Assembly (NCBI GenBank): GCA_035048495.1
Contig: CM068547.1
Span: 30,387,913 to 30,451,912 of the forward strand
Length of the DNA: 64,000 nt
Reading direction: 5' to 3'
Source of the DNA: Euptelea pleiosperma
Lineage: Eukaryota > Streptophyta > Magnoliopsida > Ranunculales > Eupteleaceae
The notes under the pieces are model-generated. The model did not search any database and was not told the DNA's origin. It worked only from the letters and a program-made list of their open reading frames with translations. Both the position numbers and the translations under genes were made by a program. This document shows, in pieces, positions 45,976-57,012 of the stretch; position 1 is the first letter of the stretch; every line of letters begins with the position of its first letter.

Positions 45976-46640
45976 TAGAGCTGTCAATGGACCGGATCTG
46001 AGGAAGCCAATGGTAAGACAAGGCCCAGTCCAAAAATGTTAAATGGGCTGTCTCGACCATAAGGCCTATAAGGCGGTCACCTTAGGCCCCAGGTGAGAGA
46101 AATTCAACAGCCCAGGTGAGATATGGCCCCAGCCCACCCCTTGTTTGATATACAAACCAAAAATTAACTTGATTAGCCATCTCTAGCCATAGATTTTAGT
46201 ACTTTTTAGGATTGATTCGAGTCATTTGATTCAAGCATGTTTTTTGAGTAGTAAATCCAATGGCTAGAAATCATCAATCAAGCTGATTTTTAATGTTTTT
46301 ATCCACCAATAGGTGGGCTGAACATCCATGCAGTCATTAGGCCCAAAAAATGATCTATGTAGGGCCACGAGTGTCCTCTGTCTGGACTGCAACGGGACTA
46401 CAGGACGGCCTAAACCTTAGTAATGAGCCCCGGATGGGCCTGTGAATTTTACTTTCTTTAAATCAAACTTAGTAGGTTTATCGATCAAATCCACTCAATG
46501 TTGGATCGCCTTGTTCCTATATCTGATAAGTTCCGATAGCTTATTGGGTTCGGATATAGAGTTGTGATCCAATAAGTTATTGGATCAGTTCTGGATCTAC
46601 CTTAATCCGATCCAAACCCGATCCATTGACAGTTCAAATA
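45976..46640. repeat. hAT-like element containing a family A-related MITE
   Basis: 'tagagctgtcaatggaccgg' at the left and 'gatccattgacagttc' at the right are inverted. 46135-46375 is a family A-related copy ('gtgggctgaacatccatgca'). The flanks do not form a duplication, so the boundaries are tentative. Confidence 0.5.
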
Positions 46641-46795
46641 TCGAAGCCAGTGACGGCTACAATAGTCAAACAGCCCTAATGAGGTCAGGCACAACGTGGC
46701 CCATTGACCACCCTACAATCCCCTTACAGTTGTTGACATGGGCCTTGGATGGGCTAGGCTGGTGTCACCTCAAGTCCAGCCAAGGAAGTAAAAAT

Positions 46796-47121
46796 CATGG
46801 TTTTAAAAACGGCGTTTAAACAGTTTTAACAGCCGTTTAAACGGTAATGCCCCAAGCCCGTTTCCGTTAAAACCGTTTAAACACGTTTTATCGTTTTTGA
46901 ATAAAACGGCCGTTAAAATTTTTTAAACAGCCGTTTAATTCTGAAAAAAATGGCAGTTAAATCCCTTTAATTTCCTTTAAATTCTATTTTTTTGTAATTT
47001 TCATATTTTGAATTTCAGAGCCATTTTTTCCGTTAAATTCTAATTTTTCAAATTTTTTTCCATTTTTGCCCCTGACGCCCCCAGTCCGTTTAACCGTTAA
47101 AACAGCCTCCTTTAAACCTTG
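46796..47121. mobile_element. hAT MITE, family B (TTTAAACGG subtype), 8-bp duplication (7/8)
   Basis: Ends CATGGTTTTAAAAACGG and TTTAAACCTTG. The flanks gtaaaaat (46788-46795) and gtaaaaac (47122-47129) differ at one base. Confidence 0.86.
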
Positions 47122-47445
47122 GTAAAAACTATGACCAAGCCCAGCTCCCGCCTGTTACATCCCAAGATTAACTTTGGCCAAGGCCATTAAACTGCACTGG
47201 ACTGGGTTTTTATTTTTTATTTTTCATTTGTGCGCTCCTACTTGATCGTTAATTGCATCCTATGTCGCTATCTGGCATAAATTATTTTCCCCCTATGCAT
47301 TTGTAGTCAAGAGCATCGCCATGGAACTGACAAACTCAATGGCGGCGCGGCACGACCCTTTTGTCATATATATATTCCATTAATTGCAGATATATATTGT
47401 TCCCTAACAAAAAATAAAAATTAAATAGATCGAACAAAGAAATTT
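47122..47445 (-). other. 3' flank of the coiled-coil gene
   Basis: AT-rich sequence that probably includes the 3' untranslated region of the gene on -. No other feature. Confidence 0.35.
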
Positions 47446-49607
47446 TTAGCAACCTAATAACCTCTTCCATCGCCAATTCGGAGTTGTCCGCTTTTTTCCA
47501 ATTTCGCTGGTATCGTCATCATCCCCACTTGCAAATTGGGTGGACCTCTCCTTCCTGTGATCCACAGAATTTCCCTATGTAGAGAAGCATCTCATTACTC
47601 ATAAATTATCAAAAAAAATAAAAATAAATTAAACAGACATATTCCCAATATTTATTTATTAATGTGCTTTATGAACCATGGTTTAAAAACGGTAATATTG
47701 CCGTTACAAGGGTAACGCTCCAACCTGTTACATTATGATGCCCGTTAACTATTATTTATGTTTAACTAAAAAATTGATTTAAAAAATAAAAATAAAAAAT
47801 AGACCATACCAGGAAGTGGAACCTATTGACAAGTACTCGATGAGAACAGTTCTGGTTCTCATGATCATATCTCAAATCCGGTTTGTCAAGACTCCTGAAA
47901 GACTGGTCCATACTGGATTCATGTATGGATGACGTGTCCCCGGATGTCTGGACTATGGAAGAGCTTGATGCGCTGCTCGCTTCGACCTCTAGACATAGCT
48001 GAATTATCGAATTACCACAAAAACGATGCACCGTAAAGATCACGACAATAATAAATAGAATCATTATTAGAATATATCTTATGTCACAATTTCATTCGTA
48101 ACGAGCTAGGGCAAGCCCGCAAGACTAACATTTTGGTTTTTTTTTTTTTTTTTTTCAGATTCCGGTGTTTATGATCAAGCATAATATCAAACCCGGCGTA
48201 ATTTAGATTTAGAAAAATAAAAAAAATAAAAAAAAATTGAAAGAAGTGTATTAACTGATAAAATTTCTATATTACACCATTTTACGTAATTGAACTTTTG
48301 CCATGCGAGACTGAGGAATGCTAGCAATGCGGGTTATCCCACACGCTCCAATCAACACGCCGCATTCAACAATTGAGGGTGTTTTGGTAATTTAAATCAC
48401 CCTCCATTGCCCCTGCATAAATTACTAAAACACCATTGGATGTTAACAAGCCGCAATGAAGCGGGGTGATGCGTGAGCTTGAGTGCATGTTGCTGGCACT
48501 TCAAAGGGACTAGAGGTGCACATGTGCTGTAGTAGGTTTAGCGCATTTCAGCCTCATCCATCATGGGCCAAATCAGTAGGGTCCAAAACCCACCCTAAAC
48601 TAGATGGCTGAGTCAGGCTTAGGCCTATTTTAGTCAATTCAACCCAGATACCCGTACTTGTCTATTGGGCCTCAACATGAGGCCCAATACTTTGCCAAGG
48701 ACTTCTGCAGGCAGTTGAAACCTAGGCCCAAAGTGGGTATTGGCACAGATCTTTTCCCTTAAGGTGAGCCCGGCCCATGTGCACTGCTATAAGGGTAGGG
48801 ACATGGGTTCGAAAGCAATAAATGTGGTCCTCACATGTTCAGGATTCAAGAACTAAGCTCTCCATTGATACATCTAGTTCAAAATTTTGTCTCTCATGAA
48901 TTTTAGGCCCATCCATCCCTTGGTGGACCTTCAAACCAAAAAATCATCCTGATTGGTGATATCCTGCAGAGCTTTTCTCATCATGGGTTAGGAAGACATC
49001 CATGGGCCTGATCATCATAATGCCCTTGATGAAGATAATGCTATAATCAAACAGTTAGAAATCACCAATCAGGTAGATATCTGTTGTCTATGGTCTACCG
49101 AGGGAAGGTAAAGTGTGTGCCACGTTGCATTGGGGGTGGGAGAGGGGGGCAAGTCCTATAGTTGGACGGGGTCCCGCTTCAGAGATCCCAAACCTCAATA
49201 CCATATATATAAAATTTTGACCAAAAAGAAAAAATAAAAAATAAAATTGTTGAAATGCAAGCATTATTTCACCTGGAACAAGCGATTTTCAAGAGATGCA
49301 ACCCGATCCAGCATTGATCCTTTGGTGTGGACCTCACTTACTGCCAAATCTAATGGCATGCACTGTCTCTCCACTCCCCGAATCGAGTTATCACCGCCCG
49401 ATAAATTTTGATTTCCTTCTAAATTTCTCATCTGAATTTACAAAATTAGAAGAAAAAAAAAGAAATTTTTTTTCACGTAGTTGAAATCTCAAAATTAATA
49501 GAAAAAAAATAAAAATTAGGGCTACTTACTAGAGAATCAAGACGATCCAACCTAGAAGTTACTGGTACAGAGAACTGAGACCTTCCATCTTCATGTTCAT
49601 CATCCAT
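47446..49607 (-). CDS. Uncharacterised plant protein, 184 aa, four exons, predicted short coiled coil
   Basis: Read on -, four exons join in phase 0: 49530-49607 (MDDEHEDGRSQF...RLDRLDSL), 49273-49431 (MRNLEGN...GSMLDRVASLENRLFQ), 47810-47998 (LCLEVEASSASSSSIV...) and 47446-47574 (GNSVDHRKERS...WRWKRLLGC, TAA). Donors GTAAGT, GTGAAA and GTATGG and acceptors TTCAG, TTCAG and CATAG are all GT-AG. The LDRVASLENRLFQLCLEVEAS stretch across the second junction has leucine spacing suited to a coiled coil; a serine-rich middle and a basic tryptophan-containing C-terminus follow. It resembles small plant proteins of unknown role; I cannot name the family. Intron 2 (1,274 nt) holds a family A MITE and intron 3 a family B fragment. 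The agreement of phases, splice sites and stop argues for a real gene. Confidence 0.72.
47678..47760. repeat. Family B MITE fragment in intron 3
   Basis: 'accatggtttaaaaacggta' and following words match one end of family B. The other end is missing. Confidence 0.6.
48895..49130. repeat. Family A-related MITE in intron 2
   Basis: 'cccttggtggaccttcaaacc' and 'aatcatcctgattggtgat' return as 'aatcaccaatcaggtagata' and 'gtgtgtgccacgttgcat'. Confidence 0.6.
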
Positions 49608-49636
49608 TGTTCAAGTGTTCTTGGCTTACTTAGATC

Positions 49637-49646
49637 TCTTTATATA
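49637..49646 (-). promoter_or_regulatory. TATA-like box of the four-exon gene
   Basis: On - the sequence reads ATATATAAAG, about 30 bp before the ATG at 49607. This would put transcription start almost at the start codon, so either the leader is very short or the box is used differently. Confidence 0.4.
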
Positions 49647-49697
49647 TTGACTCTATTACCTTACGTTCCAGGGGAAAAAACTACGATACAGCCTTCT

Positions 49698-49998
49698 AAG
49701 TCGCTCAAATTGCCACTTGGTGTACTCTTTCGGACCCACTGGCACCCTGAAGGTTTTGCCCACACTTTGGTGGGCCCACAAAACAAAAATCAGTATGATT
49801 GGTGTTTCATGGCCATTGGATTTGAGCAATTTTCATCACGGGCTTGGAAACAACCCATAGTCGTGAAGCCCATGATGAAAAAGTGCTTGAATGCTATGGC
49901 TAGAGATCACCAATCGTGATGTTTTTTGGTGTGGGTCAAATATTCAGGGGGGGAAGGTGGGCCCGAAAGAATGTACCACGTGGCAATTTGAGGGACTT
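49698..49998. mobile_element. Family A-related MITE upstream of the four-exon gene
   Basis: Ends 'aagtcgctcaaattgccac' and inverted 'ccacgtggcaatttgaggga'. A CACGTG stands at about 49978, some 370 bp upstream of the ATG. Confidence 0.72.
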
Positions 49999-51549
49999 GG
50001 GCATCAAATTTTTTATACAGAAGTCTGTATCATAGATTTTTTCCCGTTCCAGGTCCCTGATGAAGCGGTCAGTCATACGTTAAAGTGATTTGGTAATTTT
50101 TTACAGAAAGTTCCGGCATAGACCAGCATGTATGGGAGAAGCGATACACACAATTACTATCTACCATGCGAAAAGAGGGAAGTTGTTGGTTGCATATCCA
50201 CCGTTGGATAGATAAAGACAACGACTATTAAAGCCCGTGCAACAAATTAATTTGATGCATGGCCCATGCAAAAAAATAAAAAAAAATTCCATAGTTAATG
50301 GTCCTTGTATCTGCACAAGATCCAGAAAATGAGTTATAAATTGGATGGTTATGATCATTTTGATCAAACTGATGCTTACGTGTATGTGTGCCATTTGTAT
50401 GGTGTGTTGAGCCCATAGTTAGTAAATTCTCGAATTATTCGCAAAGAACCATAAAATTATCAGAAAAAAAAGAATCGTCCTATTCAAAGGTTTGGAAAAA
50501 TTCACGCATTTTTTAACATGATCAATTTATTCTCGAATATTTCAAGAACTTTTCCGATTTATTCCCGCATTTTTAGTTTTAAACATGAAATTTCATTTTA
50601 TAAAAAAAATTATCAATATTTTGCTTTTTTATATTTATTTATTTTTTAAACTAATTTTGATCTGGATACAAATATGGTTTATTACCTACAAAATTGGATC
50701 TCTATCTGACCCGTACCCAATCCTACAAAATGTTGACAACTGAGTCATCAGCAAGGTGTAGATATCAATTCGACCATTTGATTCAAAACGCTTGTCACCC
50801 TCGGTTACATCACCAGCCTAATTTAGGATGGGCTTGGGCTCAGCTGCACCCCATGGAAGCCTTGGAGTGGACTGGGTCTAGTTTTTAAGTACTCTGTTAG
50901 TTAAAGGGGCTAATGTGGTATTGGTTCAGCCAAAATCATTGTAATTTGCGCTTGGTGGGGACTAGTCTTCAATGTGGGCTCTTGGATGGGCTTGATTTGG
51001 CCTGTTGATTGCTTGGGCCCTGACCTTAGGTCTCGAGATACGCTTGCCTTGACCGAGTGTAATTACTATGTTTAAGTTTTGAGTGGTCTTAATGGGCGGG
51101 CCCCATAGCAATTGAAACCCTTTGGCTTGGGCTTCAACTGCATCCAAAGTCCCAGCAGGTAGGAATTTGACTTAATTTTAGGGCTTGTCAACTAAATGGG
51201 CCGGGCTATGCCCATGATGAAAAATGTTCGAATCCAACGGTTGGATGTCTTTCAGGCTGATTTTAGGTGTGTAGGTCGATGAATGGGTGGGCCATTTAGG
51301 AAAATTTCCTTCTCATTTAGACTAATTTCCATTGCTCTCCATCCTCCTTTTCTTCCCTCTTTATTTCTAGAAACTCTCCTGTTCTTTGAAGAGGAGACTA
51401 TAGTTCGACAACTCTCCAGTTACTTGTCAACGACGAATTCAGCATCTCTAATCCGACGGTCCCCCACGCTTAACGCAAAAAAAGGTATTTTTGTAACTCC
51501 CCCCTTGACATTCGAATGTAAATGATAATACCCCATTATACTTTTACAC
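49999..51549. other. Non-coding stretch with repeat debris
   Basis: 50400-50650 is AT-rich and resembles 25730-25790 ('gaattattc.c.aa'). 50690-51190 holds 'gggcttgg' words of the hAT-like kind. 51300-51520 is C/T-rich and leader-like but opens no recognisable gene. Confidence 0.3.
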
Positions 51550-51891
51550 GACACAATATGAGCCACGTGTCACACTCTTAGAGGACTCTGACTATGTATA
51601 TTTGGCCAATCCCTAGATCGACCTACAAACCAAAAATCAGCCTGATTAGTGATTCTAGGCGTTGGATCTTTGTACCTCAAATACTGCTCAAATTCCCACA
51701 GTTGAGATCAACCCATGAAAATAAGTCAAAATCCAACACCAAGAAATCACTAATCAGGCTTATTTTGGTTTGTAGGTCCACCTAGAGATAAACATCCACC
51801 AGGTCAGAGTCCTTTAAGAGTGTGCCACATGGCTCAATTGTGTCCTATAACGGGAGCCTGTCTTTTTAGGGCTGTAACTGGAGCCCGACCC
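51550..51891. repeat. Family A MITE, left end truncated
   Basis: 'acacaatatgagccacgtgt' at the left. The right end 'gtaactggagcccgaccc' matches the subfamily of 20508 and 23415. The left outer end is missing. Confidence 0.75.
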
Positions 51892-52178
51892 AAAATAAAA
51901 TACAGGCAAAGATAAAAACAACACTAGAAACTCCACAACCTCCTAGCACAAATCCCTCCCTTTGTGAGCTCCGGCCGTTTGAAGACGATGGAAAGAGATA
52001 CCTTTTCCTTCCTCATATAGCTTGACCCAATAATAAAACGTGACATCCATCATAGACTGTTAATGCACCTATTAAAGAACCTAATATTGCAAGTACAATG
52101 CTGACGACGTGTGATACAAGTCCATTTTAACTTAAGTCAACCACCGCTAAACTAGGTCAAGAGGGTAATCTTGGGACA

Positions 52179-52750
52179 GTCGAAAAATGTTAGCTCCATC
52201 TGTGCGTCAATGTCTTTAATTGGACTCGGTTTGTGTGTTACATTACGAAGCCTATAACTTGTGACTTTTTCGCAACCGGACCTCGTAATTGTACTCAAAC
52301 TCTTCCATTACTATTGTTTCAACACATTTGAAGTGTTGGAACAAGATTCGTGACAGTCGAAACAAGTTAGCTCCATCCGTGCGTCAACGTCTCATATTGG
52401 ACTCAGTTTGTGTGTTATATTCCGAAGCCTATAACTTGTGACTTTTTCGCAACCGGACCTCGTAATTGGACTCAAACTCTTCCATTACAATATTGTTTCA
52501 ACACATTTGAAGTGTTGGAACAAGATTCTTGACGGTCGAAACAAGTTAGCTCCATCCGTGCGTCAGCGTCTCAAATTGGACTCGGTTTGTGTGTTATATT
52601 CCGAAGCCTTTAACTTGTAACTTTTTCGTAAACGGACCTCGTAATTATACTCGAATTCTTCCATTACTATTGTTTGAACACATTTGAAGTGTTGGAACAA
52701 GATTCGTGACAGTCGAAACAAGTTAGCTCCATCCGTGCGTCAACGTCTCT
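52179..52750. repeat. ~178-bp tandem repeat, 3.2 copies
   Basis: Units start at 52179, 52356, 52535 and 52712 (spacings 177, 179 and 177), each opening 'gtcgaaacaagttagctcc' or a variant and closing 'gtgttggaacaagattc'. The last unit is cut after about 40 bases and a different 41-bp repeat (52755-52835, two copies) follows. Confidence 0.9.
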
Positions 52751-52754
52751 AAAA

Positions 52755-52835
52755 ATTAAACATACGTAATGGTCATTTTCAGAATATTGCCTAAAAATTA
52801 GACATACGTAATGGTCATTTTCAGAATATTGAGGA
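52755..52835. repeat. 41-bp direct repeat, two copies
   Basis: 'taaaaattaaacatacgtaa' and the following 20 bases are repeated with one change. Confidence 0.85.
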
Positions 52836-52919
52836 TTTTGGAGGTAACGCAAGAAGGGTCTTCGTTCTTTAATAAGTAAAATAGATGCCAAAGGCTTGAT
52901 CTTTAGCTGTTTTTGTTAC

Positions 52920-53460
52920 TCACCACAGCCCTCTGGGGCCCACTGACTGCACAGATGCTTATCCCACACCTTGATATAAAAGAAGGGTCTTGATGTATGG
53001 GCCCACTGACCACATGGTTTAGCCCAAGGTTTAAAAGTGGCCATTATAATAGTATAACGGACTAGGGGTGTTACCATTTTTCCGTTATTACGTTCATTAT
53101 AACGAATTGTAATGCTCAAGGGCAAAAAAGGTAAAATAATGGAAAAGCGGAAAAAAATGGTGCCAAAATTCAAAATTTTAATTTTGAAAAAAAAAGAGAG
53201 AAAATAACGGCCATTTTCACAAAATTTTCCATAAAATAACGGCCGGACGTTATAACGAAAATAGCGGTCATTTTGGGGGGGGGGGGCACACATTTTTTTT
53301 TTTAAAAGGTTGAATTCAATGCTATAATAATACCTTAAAAGTATTAAAATGTAATGGTTAGAGATTACCAATCAGTGTGATTTTCGGTGTATTTATCCAC
53401 CGAGGGGTGGGCTAAACATCCATGCGGTGGGCCCAAATGGCAGTGTTGAGTAACAAAAAC
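52920..53460. mobile_element. Family A-related MITE interrupted by a hAT MITE
   Basis: The left arm (52920-53030: 'gcccactgaccacatgg') and the right arm (53340-53455: 'ggtgggctaaacatccatgc') are split by a family B MITE that begins CAAGGTTTAAAAG at 53035 and fades into a G-run at 53275-53287. Confidence 0.65.
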
Positions 53461-53870
53461 CATCCTTCCGCACACCAAAAAGCATGAGGTATATCTTGTT
53501 ACATCTTTTTCCTATAAAAAATCAGCTTGAATCCAACGGCTAGAGTCATCCTTAAAAGGTGCTAAAATCTAATGGCTAGATCTAGCTGGGGATATCACTA
53601 CTCCAACCAAAATGACAATTTGACGCTTTGCGATCGCTGCCGTGTTGACCTTTCTTTTTCGAATCCGACGGCCACAGCTCAACGCGTTGGATAGCCGGAT
53701 TCCCCAAGAAATACATAATCTTTCCCTCACCCCCAAAGACCTGAACCCCAACATAAAGAGTTCTCAACAGTCACTGCTTTTCTCTCTCTCTCTGTCTTCT
53801 TCTTCTCTGGAATTTCTTGTAAATTCTCTCATCTGGCTCTGATTTCTCCCAAAATTGGAAGAAAATAAAG
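53461..53870 (+). promoter_or_regulatory. 5' flank of RIN13-like copy 1
   Basis: GTTGACC at 53644-53650 is a W-box (TTGAC[C/T]) and is also found in the displaced flank of copy 2. A leader with (CT)n (53781-53794) and 'tctggaatttcttgtaaa' precedes the ATG at 53871; the same leader is recognisable before copies 2 and 3. Confidence 0.55.
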
Positions 53871-56242
53871 ATGACTAAAGATAGGATTGAGGTGATAGAT
53901 ATCTCGTCGGACGAAGAGGATGGAAGTCCTCTCAGATACGTCTTTCATTCACCCACGAAGAAGAAGAACTTCGCCATGAAAGATGAGAATAAGAAGAAGA
54001 AGAAGAAGAAGGGGAGTCTGTTCGATGACGACGATGATGACTGTATCATCTTAGACTACAATCCATTTCTGTCCTTCAGCAAGCTCTCCATCAGGGATCA
54101 CTACGACGACGATCAAGATCTCTCCGTCATCGCCGAAAAAGGCCAGGTATCGTTCGCAAAACCCTAATCTCCCCTGCTTTTCCATCTTACTGTTCTTTAT
54201 TTTGTCTTTTTATTGTACTTCATGATCAATAATTCATGAAATTGACGGTCGTGATTTCGTATTGACTTGTCAAGGTGGTGGTGGCTTGTCGAGATTATCC
54301 GCATTCAAGGCATCTCTGCGCCAAATTCCCCTTCAACAAAACGCCTCACCGTACCTTCTGTAAACAGGTTCTACTTTTAATTACCAAATTGTCCTCAGTT
54401 AATCACATTATCTCGGTTGCAAATTAATATCCTACTATCAACTAATTGAGGGGCCCCACTTAATCAATCGATAGGACCCCTCTTAGATGGGCCATACCCC
54501 CAAAATTCTTACTGATTGTGGATTGCTAAATGTCTGATATATGATCAATTTTTTATTTTTACCATCAATGAACCATACTTTGAGGCTAGGAAAGCTCTTG
54601 ATCAGATGGTTAGGATCATCTGTCTGATATGTTATATGTGTTAGATGATCTTAACCTTAGATTAAGAGTTCAATGTGGACCTTAGGATCATCAACATTTT
54701 CTGAAACTAAGATATGAATTGAGTTGCTATTATTGGTAAAGTATTTGTGATATATGTTGTAGCCCATTCATCATATGCAACTATGGTTCAAACTTCAAAG
54801 TACACCGTATCATTCATGGGCGATACCAAAATGCATCGGAAGTATCATTCGGTTTCGGACGAAACTTCATGAAACTGGAATGAAATATTAGTGCAAATTT
54901 ACACATAAGATGTATGGGTTGATTTTGGGTGAAACCAACCAAAACTTATGTAGTTTCGTCCTATAGCAAAATCGAAAAAATGGACGAAACGATTCGGTTT
55001 CAGCCGAAAACTTTGAACCATGATGCAATGCTATTGTATTAGTGACCAACTAACTATCAAAACTGCTCAATTTAACCCAACTGTCTTCACCAGATTCAAT
55101 GGTCATGATTGTCCGATTTGTGATATGTGCCAATGATTTAGTAGCCTGGGTATATGTGGTATTTTTGCAACACCCCTTGAAAAATGAAAGTAAGTAATAA
55201 TAGCCCTTCTACATTTTCAAAATTTAAGAATACCCCCTTGTCCGAGTATATCTATGGTTGACTCAAGTTAAAACGGACTTCAATTACCCTCAAGTTGTAT
55301 TCATGGTTCAAAGTACACGGTTTTGTTTTGGTATTGTTCATGGGCGATACCAACACGTATCGGAAGTATTGTCCAATTTTGGACGAAAATTCGTGAAACC
55401 GAAACAAAATGTTGGTGCAAATTTACACTAGACCGAACGAAACGTATGCCCCGAAACTTTGAACCATGTTGTATTTGCTATATTTTGGACCTTCGGTTAG
55501 TGCATTAACAGACGCATGATGCATGTCATGTTTTAATGCGGCTTAAAACTAAATCAAGGGATATTTTTTAGGGTATTTAAGCAACACCCCCCTAAAATTT
55601 GAAAGTAATTAGTAATACCCCTTATACTTTCAAACTTTTGGATTACCTCCCTTGACCTAGTTTAACGGTGGTTGATTTCAGTTAAAATGGACTTGAATCA
55701 CACATCGATAGCATTGTACTTGCAATATTATTGTTCTTTCACAGGTGCATTAACAGAAGCATGATGCATGTCACATTTTAACGTTAGTCAAATGATGGTT
55801 AAATAAGGTCAAGGGGGGTGTATTCTTAAAGTCTGAACGTATAAAGGGGTATTAATAATTACTTTTAAATTTCAGGGGGTTGTTAATAAAATACCGTATT
55901 TTTAAGTTTGAAAGTATGGGGGTATTACTAAATACTTTTAAAATTTAAGGTTGTGTTACAGAAATATCCTTATATATAATTTCTTAATTTAAAACCAAAA
56001 ATCTTTCTAATGCAATGAAGGTTTTGCAGTCCCTTGCTATCTTTCATAAATGTAGACTGTTTAAAGTTAAATAAGAAAATATTAATGAAGCTGAGATGGT
56101 TTAATGGTTGCAGTGTTACTGTTACGTGTGCGATTCAATTGCTCCTTGTGAATCCTGGACCGACGTTCCAATGGAACACTGCCATGCAACGGATCGTGAC
56201 CCCAAGTGGAAGGATCTGAGAGATCAGAGTGCCGGAATCTGA
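53871..56242 (+). CDS. RIN13-like protein, copy 1 (three exons, 165 aa)
   Basis: Exons 53871-54146, 54275-54367 and 56114-56242 join in phase 0. The N-terminus has VIDISSDEED, a hydrophobic core beside acidic residues like a SUMO-interacting motif. A lysine run, DDDDDDCIILDYNPFL and DLSVIAEKGQ follow. Exons 2-3 form a Cys/His-rich C-terminal domain: ACRDYPHSRHLCAKF, NKTPHRTFCK, CYCYVCDSIAPC, W and HCHATD..PKWKDLR. This domain resembles plant RPM1-interacting protein 13 (RIN13), a positive regulator of RPM1-mediated defence in Arabidopsis; the metal-binding role is inferred from its Cys/His pattern. The protein is much shorter than Arabidopsis RIN13. Intron 2 (1,746 nt) contains several MITEs. 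All parts look intact, so this is the best candidate for a working copy. Confidence 0.8.
54781..55900. repeat. MITEs inside intron 2 of copy 1
   Basis: 54781-55021 and 55302-55467 belong to one hAT-like family (CATGGTTCAAAG ... CTTTGAACCAT); the second has a perfect octamer gttgtatt at 55294-55301 and 55468-55475. About 55565-55900 is a palindrome with 'agtaataccccttatactttc' arms related to 42292. Confidence 0.75.
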
Positions 56243-57012
56243 CGCAGGTGCAAATTTTCTAATGCTTGTAGCGGCGGCGGCGGCTCATTTGAAAATATAT
56301 TGGTAAAAAAAGAGTGTATTTAATAGGATTGGAAGGACTTGAAGGAAATATTCTTGGTGGATGAGATATTTTTGCAACACCCCCCTGAAATTTGAAGGTA
56401 ATTAGTAATTCCCCCTTATACGTTCAAACTTTAAGAACATAGTTGAACATTCATTGATTCACCGTTAAACGGGGTTGGTAACGTTAACCTTCTTGTGTGA
56501 TGCAAGTCATGTTATGACGTTTAAACTAGGTCAAGGGGGTATTCTTAAAGTTTGAGGGTTATCGATTGTCAAACGCATTTCCACCATCTGATGGGTTGGA
56601 CCTGGGAGATATCCTAGTCAACAGTCAACTAATCGTATGATTGCAAACTGCAACCATCTGATGTTAGTCGTTTTGCATACTAATTGATAGATTTTGACTT
56701 TGGAAAACAAGATGAATTGAAGGGTGATTGTGTTCATACGTTCATGCCAAGTAATGTCCGTTTAGTGAACTTTAGCTGTCACAACTTGCAAGAGTAACCA
56801 CATTTTGAAGACCCACATATGTGCTAAGAAAAGTAACCAAATTTGATAAATAAAGTCAGAATACAATAGCAAATGATTTGTATTCTCACCATTAGACTTA
56901 CACATCACACAAAAATTCACCAGCCAATACCCAGCTACAAAATACAACAACAGGAGCCCATGCCACAGTTGGATCCTTGGTGATTTCTTCTTGTTGTTGT
57001 TGACTTGTCAAG
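56243..57012. other. Between RIN13-like copy 1 and fragment 1b; LINE relic
   Basis: 56360-56560 is another palindromic 'caacacccccctgaaatttg' piece. 56762-56950 on - encodes FCVMCKSNGENTNHLLL, the zinc-knuckle pattern of the LINE zf-RVT tail. Confidence 0.5.
56762..56950 (-). mobile_element. LINE fragment (zf-RVT domain)
   Basis: CVMCKSNGENTNHLLLYSDFIYQIW fits the C..C...H pattern of the zf-RVT domain in plant L1 elements, split here over positions 56860-56920. The flanks show no element boundary. Confidence 0.55.

Noticed and set aside
52179..52750. Centromeric satellite
   Set aside because: The 178-bp period suits a satellite, but only about three units are present and genes flank it, so a centromere is not supported.
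52179..52835. CRISPR-like array
   Set aside because: The repeats are contiguous without unique spacers and the genome is a plant's.
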